A stretch of DNA of 64,000 nucleotides from Calonectria ilicicola (taxonomy: Eukaryota > Ascomycota > Sordariomycetes > Hypocreales > Nectriaceae), in the NCBI GenBank assembly GCA_020809705.1, contig CP085828.1, positions 6,510,001 through 6,574,000 of the forward strand. Reading direction: 5' to 3'. Shown here piece after piece: positions 34,526 through 46,600 of this stretch. The stretch's first letter is position 1; each line of letters opens with the position of its first letter. Under the pieces are notes generated by a model. That model was not told the DNA's origin and ran no database searches. It saw nothing but the letters and a program-made list of their open reading frames with translations. A program made the translations under genes and the position numbers.

Positions 34526-37500
34526 GCATCTGGACTCGGACTAATTTATACGGCGTTTGAAATCCCTTTTCATGACACATCACATGTGCTCCAGGAACCG
34601 GATAGGAGTTGGGTTGGCGCAACTGAATAGACCTCATGTGGGCTAGGATGTTTTACGGCTTTGTACCTCATCGTATTCTCGGCACTTGCCTATCAGCCGC
34701 TGGCTGATTTTTATATATCTTCTTTTTTGTTTTTTTTTCTTCTCTTCAATCTCGGCAGAGTATGCTGCACGAGTCCGTTTGTGGAGTTGGGGCATGATGG
34801 CCTGGGCGAGTGGTGCAAGGAACTTTTTAAGGTAATGGGAAACATGACAATGCTCTTGCAGCCCGCAGAGGTGGCTGAAGAGGAATGGGTATATAGATAA
34901 ACTGGCATAGAAAGCGTCAAGTGTATATAGCACTCGAAAGGAGCAACAGTCTCCGTGAATAAAACCATAAAGAGTATCTTATCTTGCATCCTTTTCGTTT
35001 GTAACTGTTTTCATTTTGTGAAGAATTGCCTGGGATGGCAGGCCCTTTATGGCTGTACTAGGCGTTTGTGCCGTTCATTCATCGGCTTACACATACATAT
35101 ATGTATGTATCGTGATATACCAAATCTGGCAACTATGAAAAACCCCCCGACTGGAGTCGGAAGCGCCACGAGACCGTCGGCTATCATGCCTGCAGTACCT
35201 GGTACCCCGTGCAGCTTCGCTAAGAGTTGGGGTTGAGGCTGGGTTTATCTGAGGTGAATTGAGTTCAGGTTTGGGGCCCATTCCTGAACGCTACGACGTG
35301 AGTGGTGCAATGGATCTGGAGTCGAAGCTCCCCCTCAAAGGGCTTCATTGCTTTTGGAGACTCTCGCTTGCCCTCTTCAACCAGTATTCTGAGTCAGGAG
35401 AGAGAGCATAAAACACGCCACGGCAACCCAAGCAGGGTTTAGTGAAGCAAGGATTCGAAACCCGACTGCTATCAAAGACGAATTGGTCCTGCCCTGTCTG
35501 GTGTAGTGCGGAACCGATCTAAACGGGTTCATGATCGTCGCGCGCCTCGAGGACCTTCCATGGGTATGGATGGGTCTGGGCTTTTTCAACAACGGAGCCG
35601 AAGGATATGCAGCGTCAGACGAGCTCCGTCTGGGAAACAACATGGGCACTGCCGGGGAGGGACCGGGGTGACCGTGGATTTTCAAGGGAAAGGATAGGGC
35701 AAGAAGAAGGAAGGAAGGGAAAAAAGCAAGGCGTTTGATTCACCCTCAAGGTCCGCGCGGATATGATATGGGATAGGGCGTATGGACCAGGGCTGCGGGG
35801 AGGAACTGGAACTCAAGCGACTTGTCAAAAGTGACATGGGCCGTTTTGTGGCCGTCGAAACGAAACCACAAGGTAGTCGACGTCATGACAGTTCACCCTT
35901 GGCGAGGCGAGCCGGACTGAGCCGACAGGTTCTAGATGCATGTGTGTGTGTGTGTCCAGCCAGCAGACGTCACCTGCACCGTCTTGGACATATGTTGTGC
36001 AGGCACAGAGGTCGGTTTTTGGGAGGGAAGATGCAGCCTAAACGGTGGGCGGAGGCGAGCTAACTGGACGCCAGCGACGGGTACCTGAAACGCAGACGAC
36101 CGGGGTGGAAGGGGAAGAGCAAGAGGACATGGGTGAATGTTTGGTAGAGTAAGGATAGTAGTTGATGCGGGGGGGCTGGGGAAAAGGCAATACGAGATAG
36201 TTGAGACATGGGAAAGTGAGAAGAAAGATGAGGCCGATGTGAGGTTGTGGTGGTTGTGGTTGCCATTGTGGATGCACATGTAGTTGCAGCAGCTGCAGAG
36301 GCTGCAGATGTAGTGGACGACTAGTGTTGTTGTTGAGCACTGAGCGTGGGGGGTGTTTTCCACTGTGCTCTGGCTGTTAATGGGATCATTGGGACCATAG
36401 AGGCATAGAGGGGAGGCATTGGCTTATCGAACAAAGACAGTAAACAAGTCCAATCAGTTCAGGGTCATAAAAGCGTATTTTTTTTTTCATCCACCTGCAG
36501 TGGAGCCAAGTCGCCCAGGGACGTGGATGAAGCCCACCAGCAAAGGTTGCAGCTCCTAGTGCTCTAGACCGACGATGTCGACATGTCTAGGGCTGCCAAA
36601 GGACACTAGGGGTAAGACCGGGCTGGATAAAGGAGATGCCGGGAAACCCGAGAAACAAAAAAGGAGCAGAGGGCGAGATGGCGAGATGGAGATGAGGGGG
36701 GAAAAAGAAAAGAGGCCACAACTGAGAGCTGAGGCTTGTGGAGGGAAGGGTTAATACGCGTAAAGTTACCTGGGTCTTCTCGCCACCACGGCCAAACGCT
36801 ATTCGTACATAAAAACGATCAAATCGGAGATTTGGCGCGCACCAGGCGAGCCGTGCCTTAGCTGCTCATATACGGACTTGTTATGCTGCTAGGCGCTCGG
36901 AACCTGCTGCCGCTGGGTTAGGTACATACATGGGCCGTCCTGCATTGCACCCGCATTGGAGCAGCGTCAGCCATTGGATTTGGTTGCGCGGCTACAGGCG
37001 CTGCTGCACCTGTCAGACGGCACACACGAGCCATAGACCACACACCACTACACCTGGGGATTTTTTTCTCCTTGTTGGTTTTCGTTGGGGCCCTTGCTTT
37101 TTCCTCTTGGGCCTTCTCATCCAAGGCCAAGGTCCCAGGATGCGTTAAAACCCACAAGGCCGCATGGGGTTATTGGGAGACACGGGGCAGAGATGCAGGA
37201 CAGGCCACCATGACCAGTGGGGCTCCCTCTCTTTGCTCACCAAGTCGGCTCTGTCCCCGGTGAGGAGCGAGAGGAGGCCAAGCCGCCTGAGATGGGATGG
37301 CATATGTCCCCGAGGACTGGGCAAGGAGAAAACACGACATGCCCACAGCAATGCCCACAGTGGGAATGGGAAACCAAACAGGGCCACCAGAAACAAACAA
37401 AACCGCAAGGGACAGGGGCCCTGTCTGACATTGCAGCAGAAGTCAACTTTTTGTTTTGGCGCCCACATGACTCTGGTTGCGCTAACTCCATTTACACCGT

Positions 37501-39401
37501 CAAGTCGTCCATTTTTGGTGTGCGAGCTCTGACGACACAGCGGCCACCAGTTCTGCGACCCTTTCTTTGCGCCCCCCTCCTCAGCCCGGCCTGGCCTATC
37601 CCACGCTTGCGACGGCGCGCCCAAGGACAAGGGGCCTAGACTTGATTGGGTCTTGGGGCCGGGGGCATCTATTTTTTCCCCATGTGTGTGTGTGTGCTCG
37701 CTGTTGTCGGCCACAGGATTCGAAGAGGGGTGGGAGGGAAGGGGGAGCAGCAGCAACAGCAGTAGCTGAATATTGGTGGCGGAGGGTGAGGGGTTGGTCG
37801 AGCTGAGGAGCCGCTGGAGATGCGGGTTGGAGGGTACGAGATAGAGAGGGAGGGAGGGTCGTTTGGTGGTGGATGGGGCGGGAGATGTTCCGACATGTAA
37901 GGCAGACATGAGCAAGGCTTGCCTGTCTTGTGGCTGTGTAAACCGCAAAGGCGGCGTAGGGGATACGTTTTGGTGATGCACTGACGATTTTTTACGGTGA
38001 TTGTCGGCTGTCCGTCACTCTCGGCGATCTGTTCGCAGGCCAGAGCGACAGGTTGATTCACAGACTGCTCCCTGTCGTTTCCTGCGGTAACTGACATTGA
38101 CTACGGTGCGTCCACAAAGGAGGGCCCGTGGGATGGAGAAGCTCATGGATGCATGCTGATGGTTTTCATGGATGTGCCGGCGGCGAATGAGAATGGGGCC
38201 CGGTACCTGCACCATGGTCATTTTTGCAGGTGTGCCGGCGTCTGGGCTGAGAGGTACGGTACAGTAGTACTCCGTATCTTTTTTCTTTTCTTTTTTCCTT
38301 TCCTGTCCTCGTTGCCCTCGTAGCAGTAGTCTTTTTTGCCCTGGGCTTTTTTTTTTCTTTTACGGGGGATCAACTGTGGATAGAGGGGAGAAAAATACCC
38401 ACTGAGGAACCCACTCTGCGTATGTCTAACTGGCACTGTAAACTCCGCCTGTGGCCGCCGCCCATGGCCGACCAGTGGGCGTGGTACCGGGGTACATTGT
38501 ACTTGCGGCTGCTGGCATTACAGTAGACGGTGCACCGTACCTCACCGGCTGTGCGCGGGTGCAGAGGTACTTGGGTAGCTTATCCAGTGGCAGCCCATTG
38601 CAAGGTACCCGGCCCTAAGGCAGCCTTTCCGGCCCTGCGCGGTCCTCAGCGGTCCCTCCCCCCCTCTGGTGCCCTGCCTGACCTTGTTCTTGTCCACCGA
38701 TGTACTGTCCCACCATATCTCTGTGGCACGGTACCTCTGGCTCCCCACTGCCTGATGGAAGGGCACTGGGTGGCCCATTCTCCTCTCTCTCCCAGTGCTT
38801 CCGTCCACCACACTCAAGACCGACCAAGCAGCACCTCCACCACCTCCACCTCCACGACACACCCATCGACGGCTCCATCATCGCCGACGATCCCTTCTAC
38901 TCTCCTTACTCCTGACGTCTCGCCTCGACGTTTCTCTGCTCCCTGCTTCAGTGCTTTGCTGCCGCTGTTGCTGCCACGTCTCCCAGCGTCCTCGTCGCGG
39001 GTTCTTTATCAGTCTCCTTTCAACCACGGCCTTGACCGTCTCCGCTTTCCACGCCTGTCGATTTGCTTCCTGGCCCGGCTTCGACCCCAAGCTGGCCGCC
39101 GCCTCCTCCCCTTCTCCCGTGTCTCCCTCCTCGACGACTTGATTCAACCTCGCACGACTTCTCCCCGTCGCATCGCAAAGGGATCTACGCGGATCAACGT
39201 GGACGGCTGATCGACCCGACCGACGCCCACAGACCCCCCTCCTTGATCCATCTCGACACGGCCCAGGTCTTCCTACTACGCGAGTATCACCAAAGAAGAC
39301 ACTTTCTCCCGGAGCAAGACATTCTCCGCACGCCATAGACACGACCCTAGCCGTTTTTCGACACCTGCGTTGGCGACTGCTCGCCTCCCCCCGTCGTCAC
39401 C
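34526..39401. other. Gene-free spacer and STE50 promoter/leader (4.9 kb)
   Basis: The left part is the 3' flank of LCB2. TG dinucleotide runs lie near 35941-35954 and 37683-37694. No frame shows domain character; a 278-codon minus frame at 37145-37981 opens at GTG and looks like GC-rich noise. The segment 38203-38734 has a strikingly dense set of GTAC tetranucleotides (listed separately). From about 38780 to 39400 the sequence is pyrimidine-rich, as expected for the STE50 leader. Confidence 0.55.
38203..38734. promoter_or_regulatory. GTAC-dense segment upstream of STE50
   Basis: Twelve GTAC tetranucleotides, mostly as GGTAC or GTACC, fall within about 530 bp (at 38203, 38254, 38259, 38267, 38484, 38492, 38499, 38537, 38567, 38605, 38702 and 38731). 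About two would be expected by chance. The nearest downstream gene is STE50, whose start is 0.7 kb away. The palindromic core could be a binding site for a dimeric regulator, but no factor is assigned. Confidence 0.35.
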
Positions 39402-41012
39402 ATGATGAGCTTCGACGGAGGCACGGCTTATGCCGAGTCGGACGCTGACGACGAGTATGAGCGAAGCATGGGCGGCCACTCCCCCGTCGGCGATGACGAG
39501 GGTTCTCCCATCGATTCTGAAATGTCCACGTCCGCCGAGCACACACCGACCACGTATGGACACCACGGCAACATCGACCGGTTGCCCGAGACGATCATAT
39601 CCGAATGGACAGCGGACGAGTGTGCGGATTTTATCAGCTCACTTGGCCTGCAGCAGTATGCCGACCTCTTTATTGGTTCGTCTCTCCGTGGGAAAAACTG
39701 GCAATGTTTTTCTCTGCAAAATCACCTAGGATCGCTTCAATGGATATGTTTTTCTTACTAACACATGCTTGCAGAGAATGAGATTGTTGGCGAGGCCCTT
39801 GTCGCTCTGCTGCATGACGATCTCAAGAGTATGGGCATCAACAGTGTTGGCCATCGTCTAACAATTCTCAAGAGTGTCTACGATGTCAAGAAGGCCCAAG
39901 ACGTTCCTCTTGAGAGTGACCACTACCTACCACTATGTACGTCGCTCGTCTTTATTGGTGACCTGACCTGATTCTAACGCAACCCTGCAGCCGCTGATGC
40001 TGAGGCCCAATACGCCACTGCGACCCTCAAAGACATTAAGCATCTGGTCGAACAGCTCCGCCTCCGCGACGAACGCATGAGTTTGCTCGACCAGGATCTG
40101 CGGCGAATGACTGAAGACTTTAGACGTCTAAGGGAGGACGTCCTCCCCGCCCTCCGACTCGTCAAGGATGCTCAACAACCTCTACCGAACCTGAGCAGCA
40201 ACAACTCAGCATACAGCTATGACAGCACCATCTCACCCCCAGCACCGACACCTACCCCCAGCCAATCCGCAAACCCCATGAAGCGCCAGTACTCGACAAG
40301 GAAGTTTGTCATTGGCGATACCCCCAGGAATGCATCCCCCACCCAGACCACCCACGAAAGATCAATAGCCGAAACCACTCTCGATCCGGCAAACGCCGCA
40401 GAGCGAGCCGTCATGTCGTCATCGCACCTTGCGGCCATGAACGGAAGCGCCTCATCTCCCTCGTACCCTTCTCCCAACATTCCCTCGCCGACCTCACCGC
40501 CGACACACATGAGCGGCACCACCCTTGGCTCCAGATCCTACAGAAGCGACGCGCCAACACCGTCATCACGCAGTACCTTTGATAGTGACCAGAGCACCTA
40601 CACCTCGTCTCGTGACAAGGGTCCATCAGGGCCTCCTCGCCGAAGAGAAACTCCTGTGCCCGACACGCCAAATCCCAGCAACGCTTCGGTTGAGATATTC
40701 AAATCCTTCCGGGTTAGCATGGATGATCCCTGCTACAAGGTTCTACCTGCAGCTCTCAAGAAATACCAAATTAACGCACCGTGGGATCAATATGCCCTGT
40801 ATATCGTTTATGGGGACCAGGAGCGATGCCTTGGTCTCCAGGAAAAGCCGCTGATATTGTTTAAGCAACTGGACAAGGAAGGCAAGAAACCCATGTTCAT
40901 GTTACGAAAGACGACGGCGAGCGCGACAGACGGCGACCCAGGCAGCGCAGGGCTAGGCAGCGCGACTCGGGGAGCAGCAGCAGGGTATGATCCCCCAGGA
41001 GGAATCATTTAG
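39402..41012 (+). CDS. ste50: Ste50-type SAM/Ras-association MAPK adaptor
   Basis: Three exons (39402-39675, 39775-39936, 39991-41012; introns 99 and 54 nt) encode 485 residues. Ste50 is a cytosolic scaffold that binds the MAPKKK Ste11 through SAM-SAM contact and binds small GTPases or membrane sensors through its RA domain. It feeds pheromone/invasive-growth and osmotic MAPK modules; in plant pathogens it is needed for infection structures. An acidic N-terminus is followed by the SAM domain at about 67-131 (SEWTADECADFISSLGL, then FIENEIVGEALVALLHDDLK, spanning intron 1) and a coiled coil at about 150-200 (LVEQLRLRDERMSLLDQDLR). A Ser/Pro-rich linker holds several SP/TP sites that may be MAPK targets. 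The RA domain is at about 378-454 (VEIFKSFRVSMDDPCYKVLP, then PWDQYALYIVYGDQERCL). The order and length match the fungal family. It is linked to the G-beta gene 22 kb to the left. Confidence 0.95.
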
Positions 41013-42393
41013 GTCATGGATCTGGTCATGATTCTTACCCCGCACCATTTTCTTTGGAGCATCTGCAATATATCAGGCCTTGGGCATCGGAGCGGCGCGT
41101 ACCGAAACACAACGAAATTACACGGGAACCATGCATGCTTAGGAGTCAGACCGTTGGGTTACACGACACGAGATTTGTGCATAGCGCTGGGATAAGATTT
41201 TTTTTGTCGTCTTTTTTCTCTCTTTTTTCTTGGACTAACTTTTGGGGTACCGGCATTTTTTGGTGAAGAGTTTATGACCTCAATTTTGAATTGAGGCCCG
41301 AGAGCATTCGCGTCTGTGGGTCCTTGGCACTTGCGCGCGCCAAGTTGCTGGGACTGGGAGCGGATATGAAACATGGACAACAGGGAAAGACGTTCGAATC
41401 ATGTCTGTGTATGCTTGTGCAGTCGGGTCCAGGTCGGACCTTGATCAGGCTGCTCCACGGGGAGACAAAAAAGTGGAGGAGAGTGTAAGAGATGGAATAC
41501 CACGAGATATAGGCTGGACACGGCTTATGCTGGTTGTAAGCTAAGCGACGCAAAGCTAAACGGAGCGGTTTGGCATCGGCCAACTCTTTTTTCTTATTTT
41601 AGGCCGCTTTGACGCTGTGGTTCTGGCGGATTTTTTATGCCTCTGGGCAGGGGAAGATTTGGGTATACGGGTGTCCTTCAGGTGTCCTTTTTGCGTCCTC
41701 TATCAATCTTGTCACTAGAAACAGGGCCTTGCGAGGGTATGTGTTTCCCTTTTTTGTTTCTATGCCATCTACTGCAATCAATAGTGGGGACTATGGGCTA
41801 CGGCGTTGTATAAAAAATTCGGGATGGGTTTGGTTTTGGGAGAGGAAGATATGGGAGGGAGAGAGACAGACAGACAGACAATGAGTGAGTGGAAAGCTCA
41901 AGGAAGTTGATGTCAATGTCGGAGAGATTGTGTTATAATTCAATCGCATATTTGCGGGAGGCGGCCTATTTGCCTTGTTCCATACTGGGGATAGAAGATT
42001 TTCTTTCTTTTTTTTTTTTTTTTTGTTGGGACAGGGATGTATGTAAATTGCAGTCGGGCGGAGTATGGCTTGAAGGGTTGTTTCGAAATGACAGCGGGAA
42101 TTGGCCCGATTGCATTGGTGGATGTACCTGTGAATGGTGGTGATGAAGAGGTTGCTCACATAATGATGATAATGCAAGCTTACATTTGGCAATGTTTATT
42201 ATGTCTTGATTTGGGTCACATTGGACGACATGGTATTGTTGGCCAGGCAAGCTATTCATAACAAATGGATAAATAACAACAACAAAAAGAAACTTGTGCA
42301 ACTTGAAGTCTTTGTGTTTCTCTTATTAATTCCAACTCCGTAACGTAGTATTATATTTTGCCCCTCCCCCTCCTCCCTCCCCTTGACACAACC
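41013..42393. other. Spacer between convergent STE50 and protease genes (1.4 kb)
   Basis: This holds the 3' flanks of two convergent genes. A GACA repeat lies near 41867-41881 and a T17 run near 42008-42024. I see no coding frame of note. It marks the change from conserved housekeeping and signalling genes on the left to accessory-type genes on the right. Confidence 0.6.
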
Positions 42394-43395
42394 TTAGGCG
42401 CGTACGCACCACGTCCACCCATCAGGGACCCCCCTCTTGTTGCCGTCAAACTCGGCGAGAAAGGCGTCAATGGCCTCCCAGGCGACCCCCCTCCTCATGC
42501 CCGTCTCGTCGTCCCAGCTCGAGTGCAACCCCACCAGGTCACCGGTGCGCCTATTGACCAGGCCGGCGCCGCTGTGGCCCCAGTAAGTCCAGCAGGTGTG
42601 CGCCAGCGCGCCAATCTCGCTGTTGTCCTGGGGGTCCTGGCCGGCTGCCAGGCCGCGGAAGTTGCCGACGCTGGCGACGAGCGTGTCGTAGCCCGTCCGC
42701 GCGCCGCCGGGCTTCTTGGTCTCGAGGTCCTCGCTGCCCGGGTGCCCGATGCAGACGAGGCCGGCGCCGGACCTGGGCGGGGACGCGGCGAGGCGCAGGT
42801 AGGGGAACGGGCGGCGGCAGCAGCCCTGCTCGGCCTCGGAGATGACGAGCAGGGCGAGGTCCCGGACGGGGTCCCAGGCGGCGACGTGGGCGGTGACGAC
42901 GGCGCCGGAGGAGAAGAGCAGGATGTGGGATTTGGTCAAGTCCAGCTCGGCGGGGGTCTCGGCGACGCAGTGGGCGCAGGTGAGCAGGACGCCGTCGGGG
43001 GAGATGCAGACGGCAGTGCCGGCCTCTTCCTGAGCGAAGACGAGAGATGCGCCGACGGGGTCGGAGCCCGAGAGGTCGCGGCGGGCGAGGTCAGCGGGCA
43101 GCTCGACGAAGTGGGATTGCAGCCAGGCACGCTTGCGCTGCAGCGGGGAAGTGGGCGGGTTGCGGAGGGACCAGGGAATAGGGGAGATTTGGAAGTTTAG
43201 AGGGACCGAGAAGGAAGAGGAAGAGAAGGAGATGGGGGTGAGAGTGATGTGAGTTGAAATTGAGGTTGGAGGCTGAGGTGTTGTTGGTGTTAATCTTGAT
43301 GCATCATCAAGCTGCTTTTGTGAACGGGCTGAGCTGCGTGTTTTGCGACGGGGTGGTGTGTCCATTGTCAAATCTATGATTTTGTCCGACATCAT
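42394..43395 (-). CDS. Intracellular trypsin-fold serine protease
   Basis: This single-exon frame encodes 333 residues from tandem ATG codons at 43395. Residues about 112-320 form a chymotrypsin/trypsin-fold domain with an apparently complete triad: His142 in VLLTCAHCV, Asp179 in WDPVRDLALL and Ser275 in YWGHSGAGLV. GLVCIGHPG at 213-221 is typical of DegP/trypsin-like_2 peptidases. The oxyanion motif is GHSGAG rather than GDSGGP. There is no signal peptide or pro-region, so a cytosolic or nuclear site is likely. The N-terminus has a basic stretch (PPRRKTRSSARSQKQ), a possible nuclear signal, and a KIIDLTMD segment that matches the consensus of a SUMO-interacting motif. The gene is in tandem with the NLR upstream, separated by 242 bp. 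Domain and catalytic residues are seen directly; location and partner are inference. It recalls the animal nuclear FAM111 proteases in layout but homology to them is not shown. Confidence 0.85.
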   Translation of the reverse strand: MMSDKIIDLTMDTPPRRKTRSSARSQKQLDDASRLTPTTPQPPTSISTHITLTPISFSSSSFSVPLNFQISPIPWSLRNPPTSPLQRKRAWLQSHFVELPADLARRDLSGSDPVGASLVFAQEEAGTAVCISPDGVLLTCAHCVAETPAELDLTKSHILLFSSGAVVTAHVAAWDPVRDLALLVISEAEQGCCRRPFPYLRLAASPPRSGAGLVCIGHPGSEDLETKKPGGARTGYDTLVASVGNFRGLAAGQDPQDNSEIGALAHTCWTYWGHSGAGLVNRRTGDLVGLHSSWDDETGMRRGVAWEAIDAFLAEFDGNKRGVPDGWTWCVRA

Positions 43396-43637
43396 TTAGA
43401 TATCATGAGCTAATTGTACAATATTTGGATGCGAATTAGAAACTGAAAATTGATTGACATTCTACAGACAGACAATGCCTAGTCCTTCTACTTATACACC
43501 TCGCAAAATCCATGTAAGTGATGAGGCTGCCACTAGGTGGGCCCACTTGAAACTCGATGGTCCCAGTGGCTGCCTAGAGCAATACCCTCCCTCTCCCTCT
43601 CAGCATAAATAAGCCGAGCCAAAATGAGAGCATTATC

Positions 43638-46600
43638 CTATCGATAAACGAATTTCCCCCGAATCCTCTTAAGCCTCCTCCTCCTAGCTACTTGCTGCGT
43701 GGGTTGACTAGCAGACAGGCTGCTGTGCGACGAAGACCGTATCTGGTCATAGGTTTTCAAATCGACTCCATGTTTATTTCTCCAAGTCTCAAGTAGTTCA
43801 GCGCTTTCTTTGGTGTGAGGATGGTCCGGTCCTATAGCAGCACATCGAAATTCAAAGCATTGTTCCATGAGAGAAATTGCGTCCTTGTGGCGGCCACGGC
43901 CCACCTGAATAATGGCGAATTCGTGCATGGCCTGGAGGGTGCCTGGGTGCTTTTCCCCGCGCAACTCCTGAGAGAGAGAATACGCTTTAGATATCATAGA
44001 TTTTGCCTCATCATGGCGACCCTGTAAGCAGCGTGCCCTTGATAGTTGAACCATGCTGTCAAGTGTATAGGGGTGATTTTCTCCCAGGCGCTCCTGTGAG
44101 AGAGAATATGCTTTAGATACTATGGATTCTGCCTCGTCATAGCGACCCTGTAAAAAGCATACACTTGATAGATAGACCATGCTTAAGATTGTATCTGGAT
44201 GCTTCTCTCCATGTATCTCTTGAAAAGAACACAGTGCTTCGACATTGAGAGTCTCTGCCTCGTTAAGGCGTCTCTGCTGATAGTAAATCTTTGATAGGTC
44301 AAGCTTGCTGACAAGAGTATCATAATGCCTGTCTCCAAGAACTTCTTTTCTTAGTTCCAAACTCTTTATTCCCATGCCTTCTGCCTTACCATAGAGTCCT
44401 TGGCTTTTATATACTACTGCAAGATTATTTATAGAGCGAAGGGTTTGAGGATGTCTATCTCCAAGGATCTCTTTTCTTAATTCTAAAACCTTGGTTTCTA
44501 AAGCTTCTGCCTTGCTATAGAGTCCTTGGCTTTGATATGTTACTGCAAGATTTGCCATAACTATAAGCGTATGAGGATGTCCCTCTCCAAGGATCTCTTT
44601 TCTTAGTTCTAAGACTTTAATTTCCATAGCTTCTGCCTTACTATAGAGTCCTTGGTTTCCATATGTTACTGCAAGATTTGCCATAGCTAATAGTGTATCA
44701 GGATGTCCATCTCCAAGGATCTCTTTACTTAGTTCTAAGACCTTGATTTTTATAGCTTCTGCCTTACTATGAAGTCCTTGATTTTCATAAGTTGACGCAA
44801 GATTTGCCATAGCTAAAAGCGTGTCGGGATGCCTCTCTCCGAGGATTTCTTTTCTTAGTTCCAAGACCTTAATTTCCATAGCTTCTGCCTTACTATAGAG
44901 TCCTTGATTTGAATATGTTGATGTAAGATTTGCCATAGCTAAAAGCGTATGAGGATGTCTCTCTCCAAGGATCTCTTTTCTTAGTTCTAAGACTTTGATT
45001 TCCATAGCTTCTGCCTTACTATAAAGTCCTTGGTTTCTATATGTTATTGCAAGATTTCCTATAGCTCTAAGCGTACTAGGATGTCTCTCTCCAAGGATCT
45101 CTTTTCTTAGTTCCAAGACCTTAATTTCCATAGCTTCTGCCTTACTATAAAGTCCTTGATTCGCATATGTTGATGCAAGATTTACTATAGCTATAAGCGT
45201 GTCGGGATGTCCCTCTCCAAGAATTTCTCGTCGAAATTGCAGCACATTTTGGTCCACAAGCTCTTTTTCTCGCCACCTTCCTTGGTGAAAAAGAAATATG
45301 GACACTTTACCTAATAGATTTGATATATCAAGACGCTTTTCACATGTATCTACCCATGTCGATACCTGCATGGCGTGTGCGAGATACTTCTCACATAAGA
45401 TCCACGTTTCCGGCTTGGCCAAGTCACTCCAAGGATAGAGGTCTAACATAACTCGTACAGCTATGCCTGAGAAACGAGCCTCACTATTCTCACTTTGGTT
45501 GTCTGTGCCAAGTTCATTCATCACAATAGTAGCCCCCGCCGCTAGGGCGTATCTTGTGGCTTCTTGCACAAGTTTGTGCATTTCATAACATATGCTATGA
45601 TCCTCTGTCTGGCGTTTGCGAATAAATGAGTATGCTTTCAGTTGTGTAATAGCTTCAGTGACTTCCAATTGGTCTAGAAATTCGCGCTGATTTCGATCTT
45701 CTTCATTATACATTATAGCAGTTGTCATAATCTCATGGGGAATATTTTGGTTGTCAACATATGCGATGACATTGAGCAACTTGTATGCCATTTCACTTTC
45801 CTTCTGGATGTGTTTAATGGAGATGCCCCATGTTTCCAGAATGCTGTTGGCCATACCAGCTCGTCTGTGTCTATCAAACTCGGCAATTTCCAGGAGCTTC
45901 CATCGTTCTCTGACTTCCGCTAAGAGGCGTGAGTAGTCTCTCACTGACGTCGATGTCCTTCGCATATATGCTCCAGCTTGTGATATCGCCAATGGAAACC
46001 ATTGAAGCTCTTTTAAGAGCTGAAGGATCTCAGCTCCTTGGCTACTGGCATCTTCAATCCCTAAAGTCTCTAGCAGCTCCGATGCCTCGTTCGGTGTCAT
46101 TTGGGGAACTTGGATGCCACGTATTGGGCCCACAAGTGTCCCTACAATTCGTTCATCACGGCTTGTCCACAATACTGTTCCTGTGGGCGCTCGTGGAATG
46201 TATTGGTATAAACTTTTTGGCTGGCCTTGTTGCTTGATTCCAAACAACGCCAAGTCGTCTGCATTATCCACTATGAGAGTCCATTGTGGTTTTTTCTGGA
46301 TGCCTTCACACACGGCTGCAAGCAAATCCTCATTCTCTTGTTCTTGGTCTACGCCGAGCTTCTTCGCGATTTCCTTGTAGTCGTGCGAGAATGTTGCTTC
46401 ACTATCGGCGTGAACCCAGAACACAGAACTATGTGGATCCTTGCATCGCTGATACGCGAAATCGAGAGCGATTTGAGTTTTACTGTGTATTAATTAACAC
46501 TGGCATACGAGGCGAGAAGAAATGACTTACCCCGAACCTCCAAGACCCCATAGAGCGGCACTGTTATACTCATTTGTTTGAGGTAGGAGCTTATGGAGTC

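Noticed and set aside
35400..35520. B-box-like GGGTTTCGAATCC on the minus strand
   Set aside because: One extra T in the box and no D arm or acceptor pairing.
37145..37981. 278-codon minus-strand frame upstream of STE50
   Set aside because: It opens at GTG, has low-complexity Pro/Ser/Leu content and no domain; it looks like GC-rich leader noise.
38530..39210. 226-codon plus-strand frame in the STE50 leader
   Set aside because: It is pyrimidine-rich Ser/Pro/Leu/Arg sequence in the probable 5' UTR with no family character.
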